Shown in pieces: positions 7,580 to 18,729 of a stretch of DNA of 64,000 nt. The notes under the pieces are model-generated. The model did no database searches and was not told the DNA's origin. It saw only the letters and a program-made list of their open reading frames with translations. This stretch comes from Brevibacterium linens ATCC 9172 (GTDB taxonomy: Bacteria > Actinomycetota > Actinomycetes > Actinomycetales > Brevibacteriaceae): assembly GCF_900169165.1 (NCBI RefSeq), contig NZ_FXYY01000002.1:1-64000 (forward strand). The letters run 5' to 3'. How positions within the stretch are numbered: position 1 is the stretch's first letter; each line of letters opens with the position of its first letter. The position numbers and the translations under genes were made by a program.

Positions 7580-8944
7580 TCAGTCTGCCAGGTCGAGCAT
7601 CGGTGTCGGCCGACGGAAGCCCCGTGTGACGAAAGCGAGGTATCCGACTCCGAGAACCAGCCAGATTGCGCCGATGAGAAGAGTTCGCGGAGACAGGCTC
7701 GTCCACAGCCACAGGGTCAGACAGAATCCGATTCCCGGTAGAACGATCGAACTGAGAACAGCACGTGAACCACGATTCTTCTCGTCGATGATGAAGTGTT
7801 TGATGACCGACAGATTCACTGCTGAGAACGCGATCAGAGCACCGAAGCTGACCATCTCCGATATGAATGCGAGGTCGACGGCGAGCGCAAGCAGAGAGAC
7901 TCCGCCGACTGTGAGAGTCGCAATCGTGGGTGTGTGAAAGCGCGGTGACAAGCGGCCGAAGTAGCTTTTCGGGAGCACGCCGTCTCGACCCATCGCGAAG
8001 AGAACGCGTGAGACTGATGCCTGCGAGGTCAGAGCTGAGCCGCATGCTCCGGCGACATAGGCGGCGGTGAAGAAGGCGGTGAGGAATTCGCCGCCGGCCG
8101 CCGCCATGACGTCGAGCGCGCCTGAATCGACATCGGCGAACTGATTCGACGGGAAGACCAGCTGAGCCAGGTATGACAGAACAATGTAGATGAGGCCGCC
8201 GGTGACAGTGGCGATGACGATTGCGCGGGGGACTGCTCTCTTCGCGTCCTTGGCTTCCTCGGACAAAGTCGAGACCGCATCGAAGCCGAGGAATGACAGA
8301 CACAGTATCGCTGCGCCGGCCATGACATTGTCGAATCCGGGTGCCGAGCCGTCACCAGTGAACGGCGCCGCTAGGTCGACAGCACCGGATTCGGTGAATG
8401 AGGCGATGCCGAGCGCGGCGAAGACAACGATGAAGATTGCTTGAGCAGCGATGATGACGATGTTGGCCCGTGCAACGGAGACGATTCCGATGACGTTGAG
8501 GACGGTGACGAGAACAATGGCAGAGACGACGAAGACCCAAGCAGGGATCATGGGGAAGGCTGCGCTGAGGTAGATGCCGATGACGAGATAATTGATCATC
8601 GGCAAGAATAAGTAGTCGAGAAGCAGTGCCCAGCCGGCAACGAAGCCGATTCCTGCACCGAAACTCTTCTGCGTGTACGTGTATGCCGAACCGGCAAAGG
8701 GCATCGCCCCGGCCATCTTCGCGTATGACCTGGCGGTGAACACCATTGCCAGCAACGTGATGACGTAAGCGGCCGGGACGCGGCCGCCGGTGACCTGGGT
8801 GACGATTCCGTAAGTCGTGAAGACGGTCAGCGGAACCATATAGACGAGGCCGAAGAAGACGAGTGAAGGTACCCCGAGTGCACGTTTCAGGTGGGTTTGG
8901 GAGGTGTCTTGAGCGGTGGCGTTGTGATTGGAATGGGACATCAT
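7580..8944 (-). CDS. APC-family amino acid/polyamine permease
   Basis: This 454-residue inner-membrane transporter has about 12 hydrophobic segments. TM1 is LGVPSLVFFGLVYMVPLTVF and TM6 is ILCLSFLGFDAVSTLSEEA, the layout of the PuuP/YbeC-like APC branch, which moves amino acids, putrescine or ethanolamine. The substrate is not readable. AAGGACA precedes the ATG. It lies 12 bp downstream of the amidohydrolase gene in the same direction, so import of an amide or N-acyl compound followed by hydrolysis is a reasonable inference. Codon use and GC are visibly lower than in neighbouring blocks. Confidence 0.88.
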   Translation of the reverse strand: MMSHSNHNATAQDTSQTHLKRALGVPSLVFFGLVYMVPLTVFTTYGIVTQVTGGRVPAAYVITLLAMVFTARSYAKMAGAMPFAGSAYTYTQKSFGAGIGFVAGWALLLDYLFLPMINYLVIGIYLSAAFPMIPAWVFVVSAIVLVTVLNVIGIVSVARANIVIIAAQAIFIVVFAALGIASFTESGAVDLAAPFTGDGSAPGFDNVMAGAAILCLSFLGFDAVSTLSEEAKDAKRAVPRAIVIATVTGGLIYIVLSYLAQLVFPSNQFADVDSGALDVMAAAGGEFLTAFFTAAYVAGACGSALTSQASVSRVLFAMGRDGVLPKSYFGRLSPRFHTPTIATLTVGGVSLLALAVDLAFISEMVSFGALIAFSAVNLSVIKHFIIDEKNRGSRAVLSSIVLPGIGFCLTLWLWTSLSPRTLLIGAIWLVLGVGYLAFVTRGFRRPTPMLDLAD

Positions 8945-8956
8945 TGTCCTTTCGAT

Positions 8957-10603
8957 TCAGTCCGCTGGATGGACGGCCACGCCGCGCAGGTATGTGCGGC
9001 GAACAGGGGCATCAGACAGTACCTGTGGGAGAAGTGTTCGAGGATCCGAATCGAGAACGATGAAGTCGGCGCTCGCGCCCGGACGGATCACTCCCCACTC
9101 GTCGGGGCTTTGGTCTGCAAATGCTTGGTGGGCAACCGCAGCCGAATAAGCGTCGAGAGAGCGTTCGACGTCGAGGATCTCTTCGGGAGTCCACCCGCCG
9201 TCGGGCTCACCGTCATCGGTCTGTCTGCTCACGGCAACGGCGAGACCCTCGAGCGGCGCACCTGACGTGCAGGGCCAGTCCGAACCGAACGCAAGGTGTC
9301 CGCCGCTGTCGAGGACGCTGCGCATCCGATATTGCGCCACGGCGCGTTCTCTGCCGATCCGGGGGACAGTGAGTACTGTCATGAGGTCATCGAGCTGAGC
9401 CCACAGAGGCTGCATATTCGCGATGACGCCGAGTTCAGCAAAGCGGGACAGGTCGGCAGAGTCGATGATCTGGGCATGTGCGATCACCGGCCGTCGATCA
9501 CGGGCTTCGTTGTTCCGGATTGTGTACTCGATGGCATCCAATGCTTGTCGAACGGCCGCGTCGCCGATGGCGTGGATGTGGATCTGAAAACCCGCCGCGT
9601 CGACTTCGCGAACCGCCTCTGCCAGCGAATCTCCTTCCCAGACTCGCATGCCGTGGTTGTGAAGGGAGGAGCAGTAGGGCTCGATGAGCGCACCGGTTTC
9701 GTTCTCGATGACTCCGTCGGCGAAGAACTTCACGGTCTGAGCGGTCAGGTACGGATCCGAGAGTTCCTCGATCCTTTGGCGCGCAGAAAGCATTTCGGGC
9801 AGCTGTTGCGTGAAGCGGCGGGGATCGGCGTAGAACGCGAGGTTGAATCGCAGTTTGAGCCGATTCTGCTGAGAGGCGGACGCATAGGTCTCGACATCGG
9901 CTGGCTCCACCCAAGCGTCCTGGACCCAAGTGACGCCTCGAGCCAGGTAATAGTCGGCTGCCCGATCGAGAGCGCGAAGTCGGACGGAATCGTGGTGTGG
10001 CGGACGAACGGCGCCGATCAGATCAATTGCACCCCATTCACGCAGAGTGCCCAGCGGTGAGCCGTCGTCTCGGCGAGGAATCTCGCCTATCTGCGGCTCC
10101 GGGGTTGCGGCAGTGATTCCCGCGAGTTCCAATGCTCGAGAATTGCACCACACGGTGTGGTAGTCCCAAGCGCGAAGGACGACCGGTCGGTCGGACACGG
10201 CTCTGTCAAGCCATTCGGCGTCGAAGAGGCCGTCGCGTACGAGGCTGCCGTCATATGAGGCACCAGTGATCCAGTCGTCGTCGGGGTGAGCCTCGGCGTA
10301 CCGTTTCACTTCAGCGATGATCTCTTCGACGCTCGTGCACGATCTCACCCGTGGGCCCTCTGCTTCCATGCCACCGAAGATCGGATGAGCATGGCCGTCG
10401 CCGAAGGACGGCATGAGGAACCCGCCGTCGAGATCGATGGACTCAAACTCTGCGCCGTCGTGGCGCGAGACACGATCGAGGACGAGAGCCACCGCGTGTG
10501 AACCAGCGGCAACGACAATGCCGTCTTGAACCACAAGGGAGTCCGCAGGTTCGGCACCGGCACCTAGCCAGACCGTGCCGTTGTGGAAGTGCTGAGTCTT
10601 CAT
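8957..10603 (-). CDS. amidohydrolase-3 family metal-dependent hydrolase (YtcJ/AepA-like)
   Basis: This protein of 548 residues belongs to the amidohydrolase superfamily. It has the N-terminal metal-binding DGHAHP, a central HIHAIGDAAVRQALD with two histidines, and the C-terminal FGSDWP aspartate. These hydrolyse amide or ester bonds in small molecules. The start at 10603 has GGAGGA 8 nt upstream; the frame extends to 10804, but that stretch covers the intergenic operator. It is first in an operon with the permease and divergent from a TetR-type gene that probably controls both. The substrate is unknown. Confidence 0.85.
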   Translation of the reverse strand: MKTQHFHNGTVWLGAGAEPADSLVVQDGIVVAAGSHAVALVLDRVSRHDGAEFESIDLDGGFLMPSFGDGHAHPIFGGMEAEGPRVRSCTSVEEIIAEVKRYAEAHPDDDWITGASYDGSLVRDGLFDAEWLDRAVSDRPVVLRAWDYHTVWCNSRALELAGITAATPEPQIGEIPRRDDGSPLGTLREWGAIDLIGAVRPPHHDSVRLRALDRAADYYLARGVTWVQDAWVEPADVETYASASQQNRLKLRFNLAFYADPRRFTQQLPEMLSARQRIEELSDPYLTAQTVKFFADGVIENETGALIEPYCSSLHNHGMRVWEGDSLAEAVREVDAAGFQIHIHAIGDAAVRQALDAIEYTIRNNEARDRRPVIAHAQIIDSADLSRFAELGVIANMQPLWAQLDDLMTVLTVPRIGRERAVAQYRMRSVLDSGGHLAFGSDWPCTSGAPLEGLAVAVSRQTDDGEPDGGWTPEEILDVERSLDAYSAAVAHQAFADQSPDEWGVIRPGASADFIVLDSDPRTLLPQVLSDAPVRRTYLRGVAVHPAD

Positions 10604-10651
10604 GGCCGTCCTCCTGCTCCATTGCGTGTGGCCGGCCGCACCGGCGTTTAC

Positions 10652-10666
10652 ACGAACAGTGTTCGT
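10652..10666. promoter_or_regulatory. probable TetR-family operator
   Basis: ACGAACA-G-TGTTCGT is a perfect 15-bp odd palindrome in the 131-bp gap between the divergent amidohydrolase and TetR-type genes. A -10-like TACACT lies just downstream on the plus strand. Confidence 0.65.
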
Positions 10667-10734
10667 ATGTGACTGGGAACACGATACACTGCTCGAAAGA
10701 TGTAGGGAAGTGCGAAATTGAGAGCGAGCATTCT

Positions 10735-11364
10735 GTGAGATTGAATCAGGATCGGCTGGTTGATGCCGCGCTCGCGCTTGTCGACGACCTCGGCGAAGAG
10801 TCATTGTCGATGCGAACTCTGGCGGCTCGCGTCGACAGACAGGTGTCCTCTCTGTACAACCATGTCTCCGGCCGAGGTGAACTCATCGAATTGATGCGCG
10901 CCCGTATTGTGGCTGGAATCGACGTTCAAGTATTCTCTAGGGTCGAGGGATCGTCGGAGAGCATGCCGTGGGACAGAGCTCTGGAGCTGTGGGCCCGGAC
11001 GTATCTCAGAGCCTTCGCCGACCACCCGAACCTCATCCGATTGCTGGCCACGACCTCGATTCGAGACCTCTCAACGTATGAAATGTATGACTCAGTGATC
11101 GGTGGACTTCGTCGAGGGGGGTGGCCGCAGGGTCAGACTGTGGCGGTGATGCGGTCCGTCGAAGCCTATGTCCTCGGTTCCGCTTTGGACATCGTCGCTC
11201 CGGTCGACCTCATCACTCAGGAATCGGCCGGAGATAGATTTGCGGAGATTCGAGGTGCGCTGGATCCTCGATTCGGCGAGAACTCGTCAGCGGTGGCGTC
11301 CTTCGAGTTTGGGCTGACTAGCCTGATCCAAGGTCTGAAGCATCGGCTTGAGGCTGTGTCGTGA
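10735..11364 (+). CDS. TetR-family transcriptional regulator
   Basis: This protein has 209 residues. The N-terminal TetR DNA-binding domain reads RLVDAALALVDDLGEESLSMRTLAARVDRQVSSLYNHVSGRGELIELM, split here only by description; the recognition helix is around VDRQVSSLYNHVSG (about 34-47). The C-terminal part resembles TetR_C ligand domains. I chose GTG 10735 because it sits directly before the first DNA-binding helix; the longer frame crosses the intergenic operator. It is divergent from the amidohydrolase-permease pair, its likely target. Its stop overlaps the ASCH gene start (GTGA). Confidence 0.85.
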   Translation: MRLNQDRLVDAALALVDDLGEESLSMRTLAARVDRQVSSLYNHVSGRGELIELMRARIVAGIDVQVFSRVEGSSESMPWDRALELWARTYLRAFADHPNLIRLLATTSIRDLSTYEMYDSVIGGLRRGGWPQGQTVAVMRSVEAYVLGSALDIVAPVDLITQESAGDRFAEIRGALDPRFGENSSAVASFEFGLTSLIQGLKHRLEAVS

Positions 11365-11882
11365 GTCATTCGGCAAAGCTCGATGTCACGCTCGACTCGT
11401 TCTGGGGGCGGGCCCGCAGACAGAACCCCGACCTACCGGAGGCGATGCCTGAAGCATGGGCCTTCGGGGCGACTCCCGAGCATGCGGACGACCTCCTCGC
11501 TCTTGTGCTGGCTGGGACGAAGACAGGCACCGCCTCGGCGCTGTGGGACATCGAAGCCGATGACGAATCCGTCCCCGAGGTGGGCGAACTGAGCATCATC
11601 CTCGACGGCCGAGGCCGGCCGAGAGCCCTCATCGAAACCACGGCGATCGACATCGTTCCGTTCTGCGAGGTGACCGCCGAGCATGCCCATTCGGAAGGTG
11701 AGGGCGACCGAACCCTGGCCGTCTGGCGCGAGATCCATGAGCGGTTTTGGCAGGAGCATGGTCGACGCGGGTTCTCGTTCGAGATGCCGGTCGTCTGCGA
11801 ACGCTTCCGATTGCTGTTCGACTTAGAAGGTGAAGGGCGCGTGAGCGTCTCCGGCGACGAATCACAGGGGACGAGCAGATGA
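11361..11882 (+). CDS. ASCH domain protein (DUF984-like)
   Basis: This protein has 173 residues. The ASCH fold is marked by LALVLAGTKTGTASALWD (about 47-64), GELSIILDGRGRPRALIETT, the charged helix TLAVWREIHERFW, and the final strand MPVVCERFRLLF. ASCH domains bind RNA or modified nucleosides; some YqfB-type members are amidohydrolases for N4-acetylcytidine. The role here is unknown. The start overlaps the TetR stop by 4 nt and its stop overlaps the next ATG by 4 nt, so the three genes are translationally coupled. Confidence 0.85.
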   Translation: MSHSAKLDVTLDSFWGRARRQNPDLPEAMPEAWAFGATPEHADDLLALVLAGTKTGTASALWDIEADDESVPEVGELSIILDGRGRPRALIETTAIDIVPFCEVTAEHAHSEGEGDRTLAVWREIHERFWQEHGRRGFSFEMPVVCERFRLLFDLEGEGRVSVSGDESQGTSR

Positions 11883-12508
11883 ACGAGACCGAATACTGGG
11901 ATCTCATTCACACGGAACGCGCGCGCCTGGCCGATCTGCTCTCCACCCTCGAGCCGGAGCAGTGGGCGCTCGCCACTCTGTGTGCAGACTGGACGGTCGA
12001 GCAGGTCGTCGCCCACCTGGGCGTCGCGGCAAACACCGGACGATGGGCCTGGATCCGCAGCATCGTCCGGGCGGGTTTCGACCCGGCTAAGCACAACGCG
12101 CGACTGCTCGAGCGCAGCCTCGGTGGCTCACCTGAGGAGACCCTTGCGAAGTTCCACAGCTCGATCTCACTGACTATCGCGCCGACCAAGGACTTCCCGG
12201 CCTTCCTCGGCGAAGTCATCGTTCACGGACAGGACATCGCACGACCACTCGAGCTCGACCTGATCCCCGACGCCGAGGCGACAGTCGAGGTGGCCCGATA
12301 CTTCGCCTCGAAGGACTTCGCTGTGAACTCGAAGACCCTGGTCAAAGGGGTGAGACTCAGTGCTGTCGACGCCGACTTCGAATCCGGAAGCGGGCCGCAG
12401 GTGGCGGGTCGTCTCCTCGATCTCGTCATGGCCATGGCCGGCCGACCGGAGGCATTGGCAGACCTGACCGGGAGCGGAGTCGCCGAGCTCCGGCGACGGA
12501 TGGACTGA
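11879..12508 (+). CDS. maleylpyruvate isomerase-family (DinB-like) protein
   Basis: This 209-residue protein matches the TIGR03083/mycothiol maleylpyruvate isomerase N-terminal family. It shows a helical start (YWDLIHTERARLADLLSTL), CADWTVEQVVAHLGVA with the conserved His of the metal site, EVIVHGQDIARPL with a further His, and a C-terminal MDMAMAG-like helix, LVMAMAGRPEALADLTG. The family comprises metal- and mycothiol-dependent transferases, isomerases and detoxification enzymes; the substrate here is unknown. It is the last gene of a three-gene overlapping operon. Confidence 0.82.
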   Translation: MNETEYWDLIHTERARLADLLSTLEPEQWALATLCADWTVEQVVAHLGVAANTGRWAWIRSIVRAGFDPAKHNARLLERSLGGSPEETLAKFHSSISLTIAPTKDFPAFLGEVIVHGQDIARPLELDLIPDAEATVEVARYFASKDFAVNSKTLVKGVRLSAVDADFESGSGPQVAGRLLDLVMAMAGRPEALADLTGSGVAELRRRMD

Positions 12509-12512
12509 AACC

Positions 12513-12953
12513 TCAGCCGAATCCGACGACGCCGACCGTCACCAGGACGAATCCGAGCAATTGCAGCGAAGCGCGCACGATCTGGAAGACGTCCCACCGT
12601 CTGCGCATGGCGATGAAACCTGTGGGGGCGGTCTCCTCGGTGATCCGTCCCGTCCGGGAGTTGATCGGGACGTTCCCGACGATCGTCACGACCAGAGCGA
12701 CGCCGAGGCTGATTGCAGCTGAGACCAGCCAGACGTTGGGCTCATCGATGGCAATGATGATGGCAAGCGCGGTCGCCGCGGTCATCCCCACCGGCATCAC
12801 CCGGCCGAACGTCTTCAGCAGGCCCTTCTCCATGATGAGCTGATCGTCCGTCCCCAGTCGACGGATCACCGGGTGGACCAGGGCAGCCGACCCGAACTCC
12901 GCTGAGCCGACGAAACCGGTGACGAGGACCGTGGCCAATGCGACGGCGTCCAT
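12513..12953 (-). CDS. DUF1772 (anthrone oxygenase-like) membrane protein
   Basis: This protein has 146 residues and four hydrophobic segments. The pattern FVGSAEFGSAALVHPVIRRL near the N-terminus, the central NVPINSRTG and the W in RRRWDVFQIVRASL match DUF1772, whose fungal members include anthrone oxygenases. Bacterial members mostly lack a known function. AAGGAGAGG precedes the ATG. It is divergent from a MerR-type gene with a palindrome between them, so MerR control is likely. Confidence 0.82.
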   Translation of the reverse strand: MDAVALATVLVTGFVGSAEFGSAALVHPVIRRLGTDDQLIMEKGLLKTFGRVMPVGMTAATALAIIIAIDEPNVWLVSAAISLGVALVVTIVGNVPINSRTGRITEETAPTGFIAMRRRWDVFQIVRASLQLLGFVLVTVGVVGFG

Positions 12954-12970
12954 GGCCTCTCCTTCTAATA

Positions 12971-12986
12971 GGTAGTTTAACTATCC
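12971..12986. promoter_or_regulatory. candidate MerR operator
   Basis: GGTAGTTTAACTATCC is a near-perfect 16-bp inverted repeat in the AT-rich gap between the divergent DUF1772 and MerR-type genes. A related GATAGTAGAGGTATC follows at about 12992. Confidence 0.5.
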
Positions 12987-13067
12987 GTAATAGATAGTAG
13001 AGGTATCTGCTAAGGTCGAGCAAGATCAGTCACACAAAATTGCTGGCGGTGCCGGGAGGAGAGGGCG

Positions 13068-13715
13068 ATGCAGGAGCCGACGGACAGACCGGAGATGAGG
13101 ATGGCGGAGCTGTCCCGCCGTTCGGACCTCAGTGTGCCGACCATCAAGTACTACCTGCGAGAAGGGCTGCTGCAGCCGGGACGACGGACGAGCGTGAATC
13201 AAGCCGTCTACGATCGAACTCATCTCGAGCGGCTGCGCCTCATCCGGGCGATGACGTCGGTGGCCGGACTGCCCTTGGCGAAGGTGCGAGCCGTCGTCGA
13301 TGCGGTGGACGGGCAGGCTTCGGAGATCGAAGCGATGGGCGTCACCCAGGACGCGCTCATCGGCGAGGCCGAGACGGACGATACGGCTGCCTCGGCGATC
13401 CTCGACCGTGCGATCACCGCGCGAGGATGGCGCTGCGCAACCTCATCGCCGGCCTATCGGGCGGCCGTGAACGCGATTGCCATGCTGTCCGACGAGGGCC
13501 TGACTCCGCTCCTCGAACGGCTCGACGCCTATGTCGAAGCGGCAGAAGACGTCGGCCGGACCGACCTCGACGCGATCAGCGACGCCGTCAGCCTGGAGGG
13601 GCGGATCCGCGGAGTCGTCCTCGGCAGTGTGCTGCGGACACCACTGCTCGAGGCGCTGGTTCTGCTTGCCCAGCAGCACTTCGCGCAGGACCTCACTCGC
13701 TCGGACGAGAGCTGA
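13068..13715 (+). CDS. MerR-family transcriptional regulator
   Basis: This protein has 215 residues. The MerR winged helix is clear: MAELSRRSDLSVPTIKYYLREG (about 9-30), LLQPGRRTSVNQAVYDRTHL, then RLRLIRAMTSVAGLPLAKVRAVVDAV. The long helical C-terminal domain (about 90-215) has only one cysteine and no metal-binding cluster, so it probably senses an organic ligand. GGGAGGAGAG lies before the ATG. It is divergent from DUF1772, the presumed target. Confidence 0.88.
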   Translation: MQEPTDRPEMRMAELSRRSDLSVPTIKYYLREGLLQPGRRTSVNQAVYDRTHLERLRLIRAMTSVAGLPLAKVRAVVDAVDGQASEIEAMGVTQDALIGEAETDDTAASAILDRAITARGWRCATSSPAYRAAVNAIAMLSDEGLTPLLERLDAYVEAAEDVGRTDLDAISDAVSLEGRIRGVVLGSVLRTPLLEALVLLAQQHFAQDLTRSDES

Positions 13716-13766
13716 CAGAGAACGGTTCGGTCTGGGCGACAGCCTCAGACCCATTGCTCCCATCGA

Positions 13767-14231
13767 TCACAGTTGTGCCGGCTTCGCGTCGTAGGTGAGC
13801 CAGTTCGTCTTCGCTGCGACATCGTCATAGAGCACTTGAGCCTGAGTGTTGTCATCGGCGGTGATCCACCGGACCACCGAACAGCCTTCGGCCGCGGCAA
13901 TCGTCTGCAACTGGGAGATCAAGGCACGGCCGGCGCCTTTGCCGCGCGCCTCGGGATCGGTGAAGAGATCGTCGAGCCAGATGCCGACGCTGCCGGTCGA
14001 GGGACGGGAGAAACGACGGTAGTCGGCGATTCCGATGATCGTTCCGTCCGCCTCGGCGACGAGTCCCTGGCACTCATGATCGGGATCGATGATCCAGCCC
14101 CATACGCGGGAGACGACCTCCTCGGACGGTTCCAGTCGGTAGAACTCGCGGTAGGCACGGAAGAGCTCCTTCCACCGGGTCTCGTCGGACGGGGCGGCGG
14201 GGCGGATAGTCGGGGCCGGGAACGTCGTCAT
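13767..14231 (-). CDS. GNAT-family N-acetyltransferase
   Basis: This 154-residue protein has the GNAT motif A region: WLDDLFTDPEARGKGAGRALISQL, with the acetyl-CoA pyrophosphate loop R-x-x-G-x-G/A. ITADDNTQAQVLYDDVAAKTNWLTYD forms the C-terminal part. The acceptor substrate is unknown. I chose the ATG at 14231, preceded by GAGAGGA, over 14270. It converges with the MerR-type gene (51 bp between stops) and lies downstream of the tRNA-Leu terminator. Confidence 0.85.
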   Translation of the reverse strand: MTTFPAPTIRPAAPSDETRWKELFRAYREFYRLEPSEEVVSRVWGWIIDPDHECQGLVAEADGTIIGIADYRRFSRPSTGSVGIWLDDLFTDPEARGKGAGRALISQLQTIAAAEGCSVVRWITADDNTQAQVLYDDVAAKTNWLTYDAKPAQL

Positions 14232-14384
14232 CGGCAGTCCTCTCACTGGGTTCGGTGCAGCACTGACCACATTATGTTCTCCGCATCAGTTCAGGCGGAG
14301 TTCCGGACGATGTGTGCTGAATGTGTGCGGCAGATTCCGCACGGATCGTCCGGAACTCGTCGCATGCGGCTCACGAAGAGACAG

Positions 14385-14430
14385 AAAAAGGCCCCGGAGA
14401 GGAAGCGTGTCGACTTCCGACCCGGGGTCC
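14385..14430 (-). terminator. intrinsic terminator of tRNA-Leu
   Basis: On the minus strand ACCCCGG and the nested GGAAG/CTTCC pair with CTTCC and CCGGGG, followed immediately by a five-T tract. Confidence 0.7.
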
Positions 14431-14431
14431 G

Positions 14432-14516
<85 letters not shown>

Positions 14517-14658
14517 TGAAGCGGCCACCCACGCGGCCACAACGTCCTCAAGATTAGCAGGGGCGGCCCGAGTTGCTGAAAACTCGGACCGCCCCGATGC
14601 TCAGGCCACGGTCGCGCCGCCGCCGCTCCCTGGGCAATGCGACGAAGTCGCAGTCGAC

Positions 14659-15132
14659 TCAGGCTGCGTCGATGCCGAGCTCCTTGCGCACGCGGGCGAC
14701 GTGCCCGGTGGCCTTGACGTTGTACTGGGCGAGTTCGACCTTGCCCTCGGCATCGACGACGACGGTCGAGCGGATGACGCCCTGGACGACCTTGCCGTAG
14801 TTCTTCTTCTCGCCGAAGGCACCCCACTCGGTCATCATCGTCTTGTCCTCATCGGAGAGGAGGTCGAAGTTGAGCCCCTCCTTCTCTATGAACTGCTGCA
14901 GCTTCTCCGGCTTGTCCGGGGAGATGCCGACGACGGCGATGCCGGCGGCCTTGAGTGCCGAGAGCGAGTCCCGGAAATCGCAGGCCTCGGTCGTGCAGCC
15001 CGGGGTCATAGCGGCCGGGTAGAAGTACACGACGACCCGCTGACCTCGGAAATCGCTGAGGCTGACGGACTTCCCGTCCTGGTTGACGAGGGTGAATTCC
15101 GGGGCGGTGTCGCCGACCGACAGACGTGACAT
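14659..15132 (-). CDS. bcp: thioredoxin-dependent thiol peroxidase (bacterioferritin comigratory protein)
   Basis: This 157-residue peroxiredoxin of the BCP/PrxQ class reduces hydrogen peroxide and organic hydroperoxides using thioredoxin. The active site is TPGCTTEACDF, with peroxidatic C46 and a resolving C51 five residues later in helix 2. YPAAMTPGC carries the conserved proline and threonine. The 3' part includes GVIRSTVVVDAEGKV. The ATG at 15132 is preceded by AGGAGGA; the frame to 15189 lacks one. It is monocistronic, directly after the biotin carboxylase operon in the same direction. Confidence 0.95.
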   Translation of the reverse strand: MSRLSVGDTAPEFTLVNQDGKSVSLSDFRGQRVVVYFYPAAMTPGCTTEACDFRDSLSALKAAGIAVVGISPDKPEKLQQFIEKEGLNFDLLSDEDKTMMTEWGAFGEKKNYGKVVQGVIRSTVVVDAEGKVELAQYNVKATGHVARVRKELGIDAA

Positions 15133-15249
15133 GAATGCTCCTCCTGATTGGGGTGGTCTCCATGGTGGACAACCATTGCTGACCACCACTCTATTCCGTT
15201 GCCGAGCCCGACGCCTCGACCGATCCTTTCGCCGAGGCGGCCCGCCGTC

Positions 15250-17019
<1,770 letters not shown>

Positions 17020-17022
17020 TGT

Positions 17023-18729
17023 TCAGCCTTCGTTGTCGTCGGTACGGGGTGCCTCGGCCGGGCGGGCGTTCGGCGTCGGTCGGGCAGAGGTGGTGAAGCG
17101 CAGCTTCACGCCGGGAGGCAGCTGCGCGGCGAGGTCGACATCATCGACGCTGGCGATGATCGGATAGCCGCCGGTGAGCGGATGGTCGGGCCCGAAGAGC
17201 ACCGGCTGACCGTTCGGCGGAACCTGCAGGGCACCGGTGACCGCGCCTTCGCTGGGCAGCTCCCCGGTGCGGGCACGTTCGAGCGGGACCTCACCGTTCA
17301 GTCGCAGTCCGACCCGGTCGGATTCGTGGGTGACCGTCCACTCCTGTGACAGCAGAGTCTCGATCCCGGCCTCGGTGAACCAGTCCTCGCGCGGTCCCAG
17401 CGTCACGCTCAGCGTCACGGTTTCCCCCGCCTGCGGAAGATCCCTTGGCTGCGTGGGAGTGGGATCGACGAGGTGGGGCGCCGTCCGCGGATCGTGTACT
17501 CCCACCGTGGTGCCTTCGTCCACAGCGGCCGGACCGAGCCCGGCCAGGGTGTCGGCGGAGCTGCTGTCGAGAGCCGTCTTGACAGCGATTCCACCGCGGA
17601 CGGCGAGGTAGCGGCGGACTCCGCGTTCGGTTGGTCCGAGTTCGAGTTCGTCCCCATCGGCCAGGGCAAAGGCCTCGCCGAGGCGGGGTGTGAGAACTGT
17701 GCCATCGACCGCGGTCACGGTGATCGACCCGGTGGCACCTGTGGCAGCGGCGACGCCGTCACCCGTGCAACGCAGGAGCACTGCGCGGCCGAAGCTCTCC
17801 AGCCCGGCAGCGGTCTCGGCATTGCCGACGAGACGGTTGGCCGCGGTCAACGCGGTGCGATCGGCGGCACCGGCAGCGGAGACACCCATGGAGGCGAAAC
17901 CGGGTCGACCGAGATCCTGGATGAGCAGCTGCAGCCCGGGACGCAGCACCTCGAGGGAATGGGAGGCCGCTGCCGCCGAATCCGCTGCTGAATCCACCGC
18001 AGAATCCGACGCCGCACCTTCCGCACCTGGCGAACCCGAGAAACCTGAGGCACCCGACCTCGCACTCGAGCCCGCGACCTCGACGATCTCCCGCCCCGCC
18101 TCGGCGAACTTCACGATCGTGCCGGGTACGAACAGGGCCGGGGGCTGGCGATCGAGATCCCACAGCTTCGCATCGGTGCGTCCGATGAGCTGCCAGCCGC
18201 CGGGGGAGGAGCGCGGGTAGACACCGGTGAACTCACCGGCCAGAGCCACCGAGCCCACGGGCACACGCGTGCGAGGGGACGATCGGCGGGGAACGTCGAA
18301 GAGCTCGTCGTCACCGGCGAGGTAGCCGAAGCCGGGAGCGAAGCCGGCGAACGCGACCTGCCAGGTCGCGGCCTGGTGGCGTTTGATCACCTCGTCGGGG
18401 GAGACGGAGAGGAGGTCGGCCACCTCGGCGAGGTCGTCCCCGTCGTAGTGGACATCGATCGTCACCTCACGGGCCGCATCCGAGGCCGACTCGGTGTGCC
18501 CGAGCCCGCGCACTGCCTCGGCGAGGATCTCGGCGTTCGTGCGTGCGGGATCAAAACTGATCAGCACTGTGCGGGCGGCGGGGATGAGTTCGGTGACGCC
18601 GGGCAGATCGGCGGCTTCGAGACTGTGGTGCAGGGCCATCGTCGCGCCCAGATCCGCGCGTTCGACGAGGAGGTGACGCCTGGAGGCGGTGTGGAAGGTC
18701 AGGGAGTCGGCCGGCGGTGTCGAGGTCAT
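17023..18729 (-). CDS. fused 5-oxoprolinase subunits B and C (KipI-KipA / PxpB-PxpC)
   Basis: This protein has 568 residues. The N-terminal KipI/PxpB domain (about 1-225) carries [19 protein letters not shown] and [22 protein letters not shown] Ser/Ala-rich linker (about 225-260) joins it to a KipA/PxpC domain (about 265-555) with [34 protein letters not shown] and [15 protein letters not shown]. With PxpA it would hydrolyse 5-oxo-L-proline to glutamate using ATP. Subunits B and C are usually separate genes. Its ATG overlaps the hydro-lyase stop by 4 nt. Confidence 0.9.
   Translation of the reverse strand: MTSTPPADSLTFHTASRRHLLVERADLGATMALHHSLEAADLPGVTELIPAARTVLISFDPARTNAEILAEAVRGLGHTESASDAAREVTIDVHYDGDDLAEVADLLSVSPDEVIKRHQAATWQVAFAGFAPGFGYLAGDDELFDVPRRSSPRTRVPVGSVALAGEFTGVYPRSSPGGWQLIGRTDAKLWDLDRQPPALFVPGTIVKFAEAGREIVEVAGSSARSGASGFSGSPGAEGAASDSAVDSAADSAAAASHSLEVLRPGLQLLIQDLGRPGFASMGVSAAGAADRTALTAANRLVGNAETAAGLESFGRAVLLRCTGDGVAAATGATGSITVTAVDGTVLTPRLGEAFALADGDELELGPTERGVRRYLAVRGGIAVKTALDSSSADTLAGLGPAAVDEGTTVGVHDPRTAPHLVDPTPTQPRDLPQAGETVTLSVTLGPREDWFTEAGIETLLSQEWTVTHESDRVGLRLNGEVPLERARTGELPSEGAVTGALQVPPNGQPVLFGPDHPLTGGYPIIASVDDVDLAAQLPPGVKLRFTTSARPTPNARPAEAPRTDDNEG

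Noticed and set aside
10498-10734. N-terminal extension of the TetR-type gene
   Set aside because: It covers the operator and the divergent amidohydrolase start; the domain begins at 10735.
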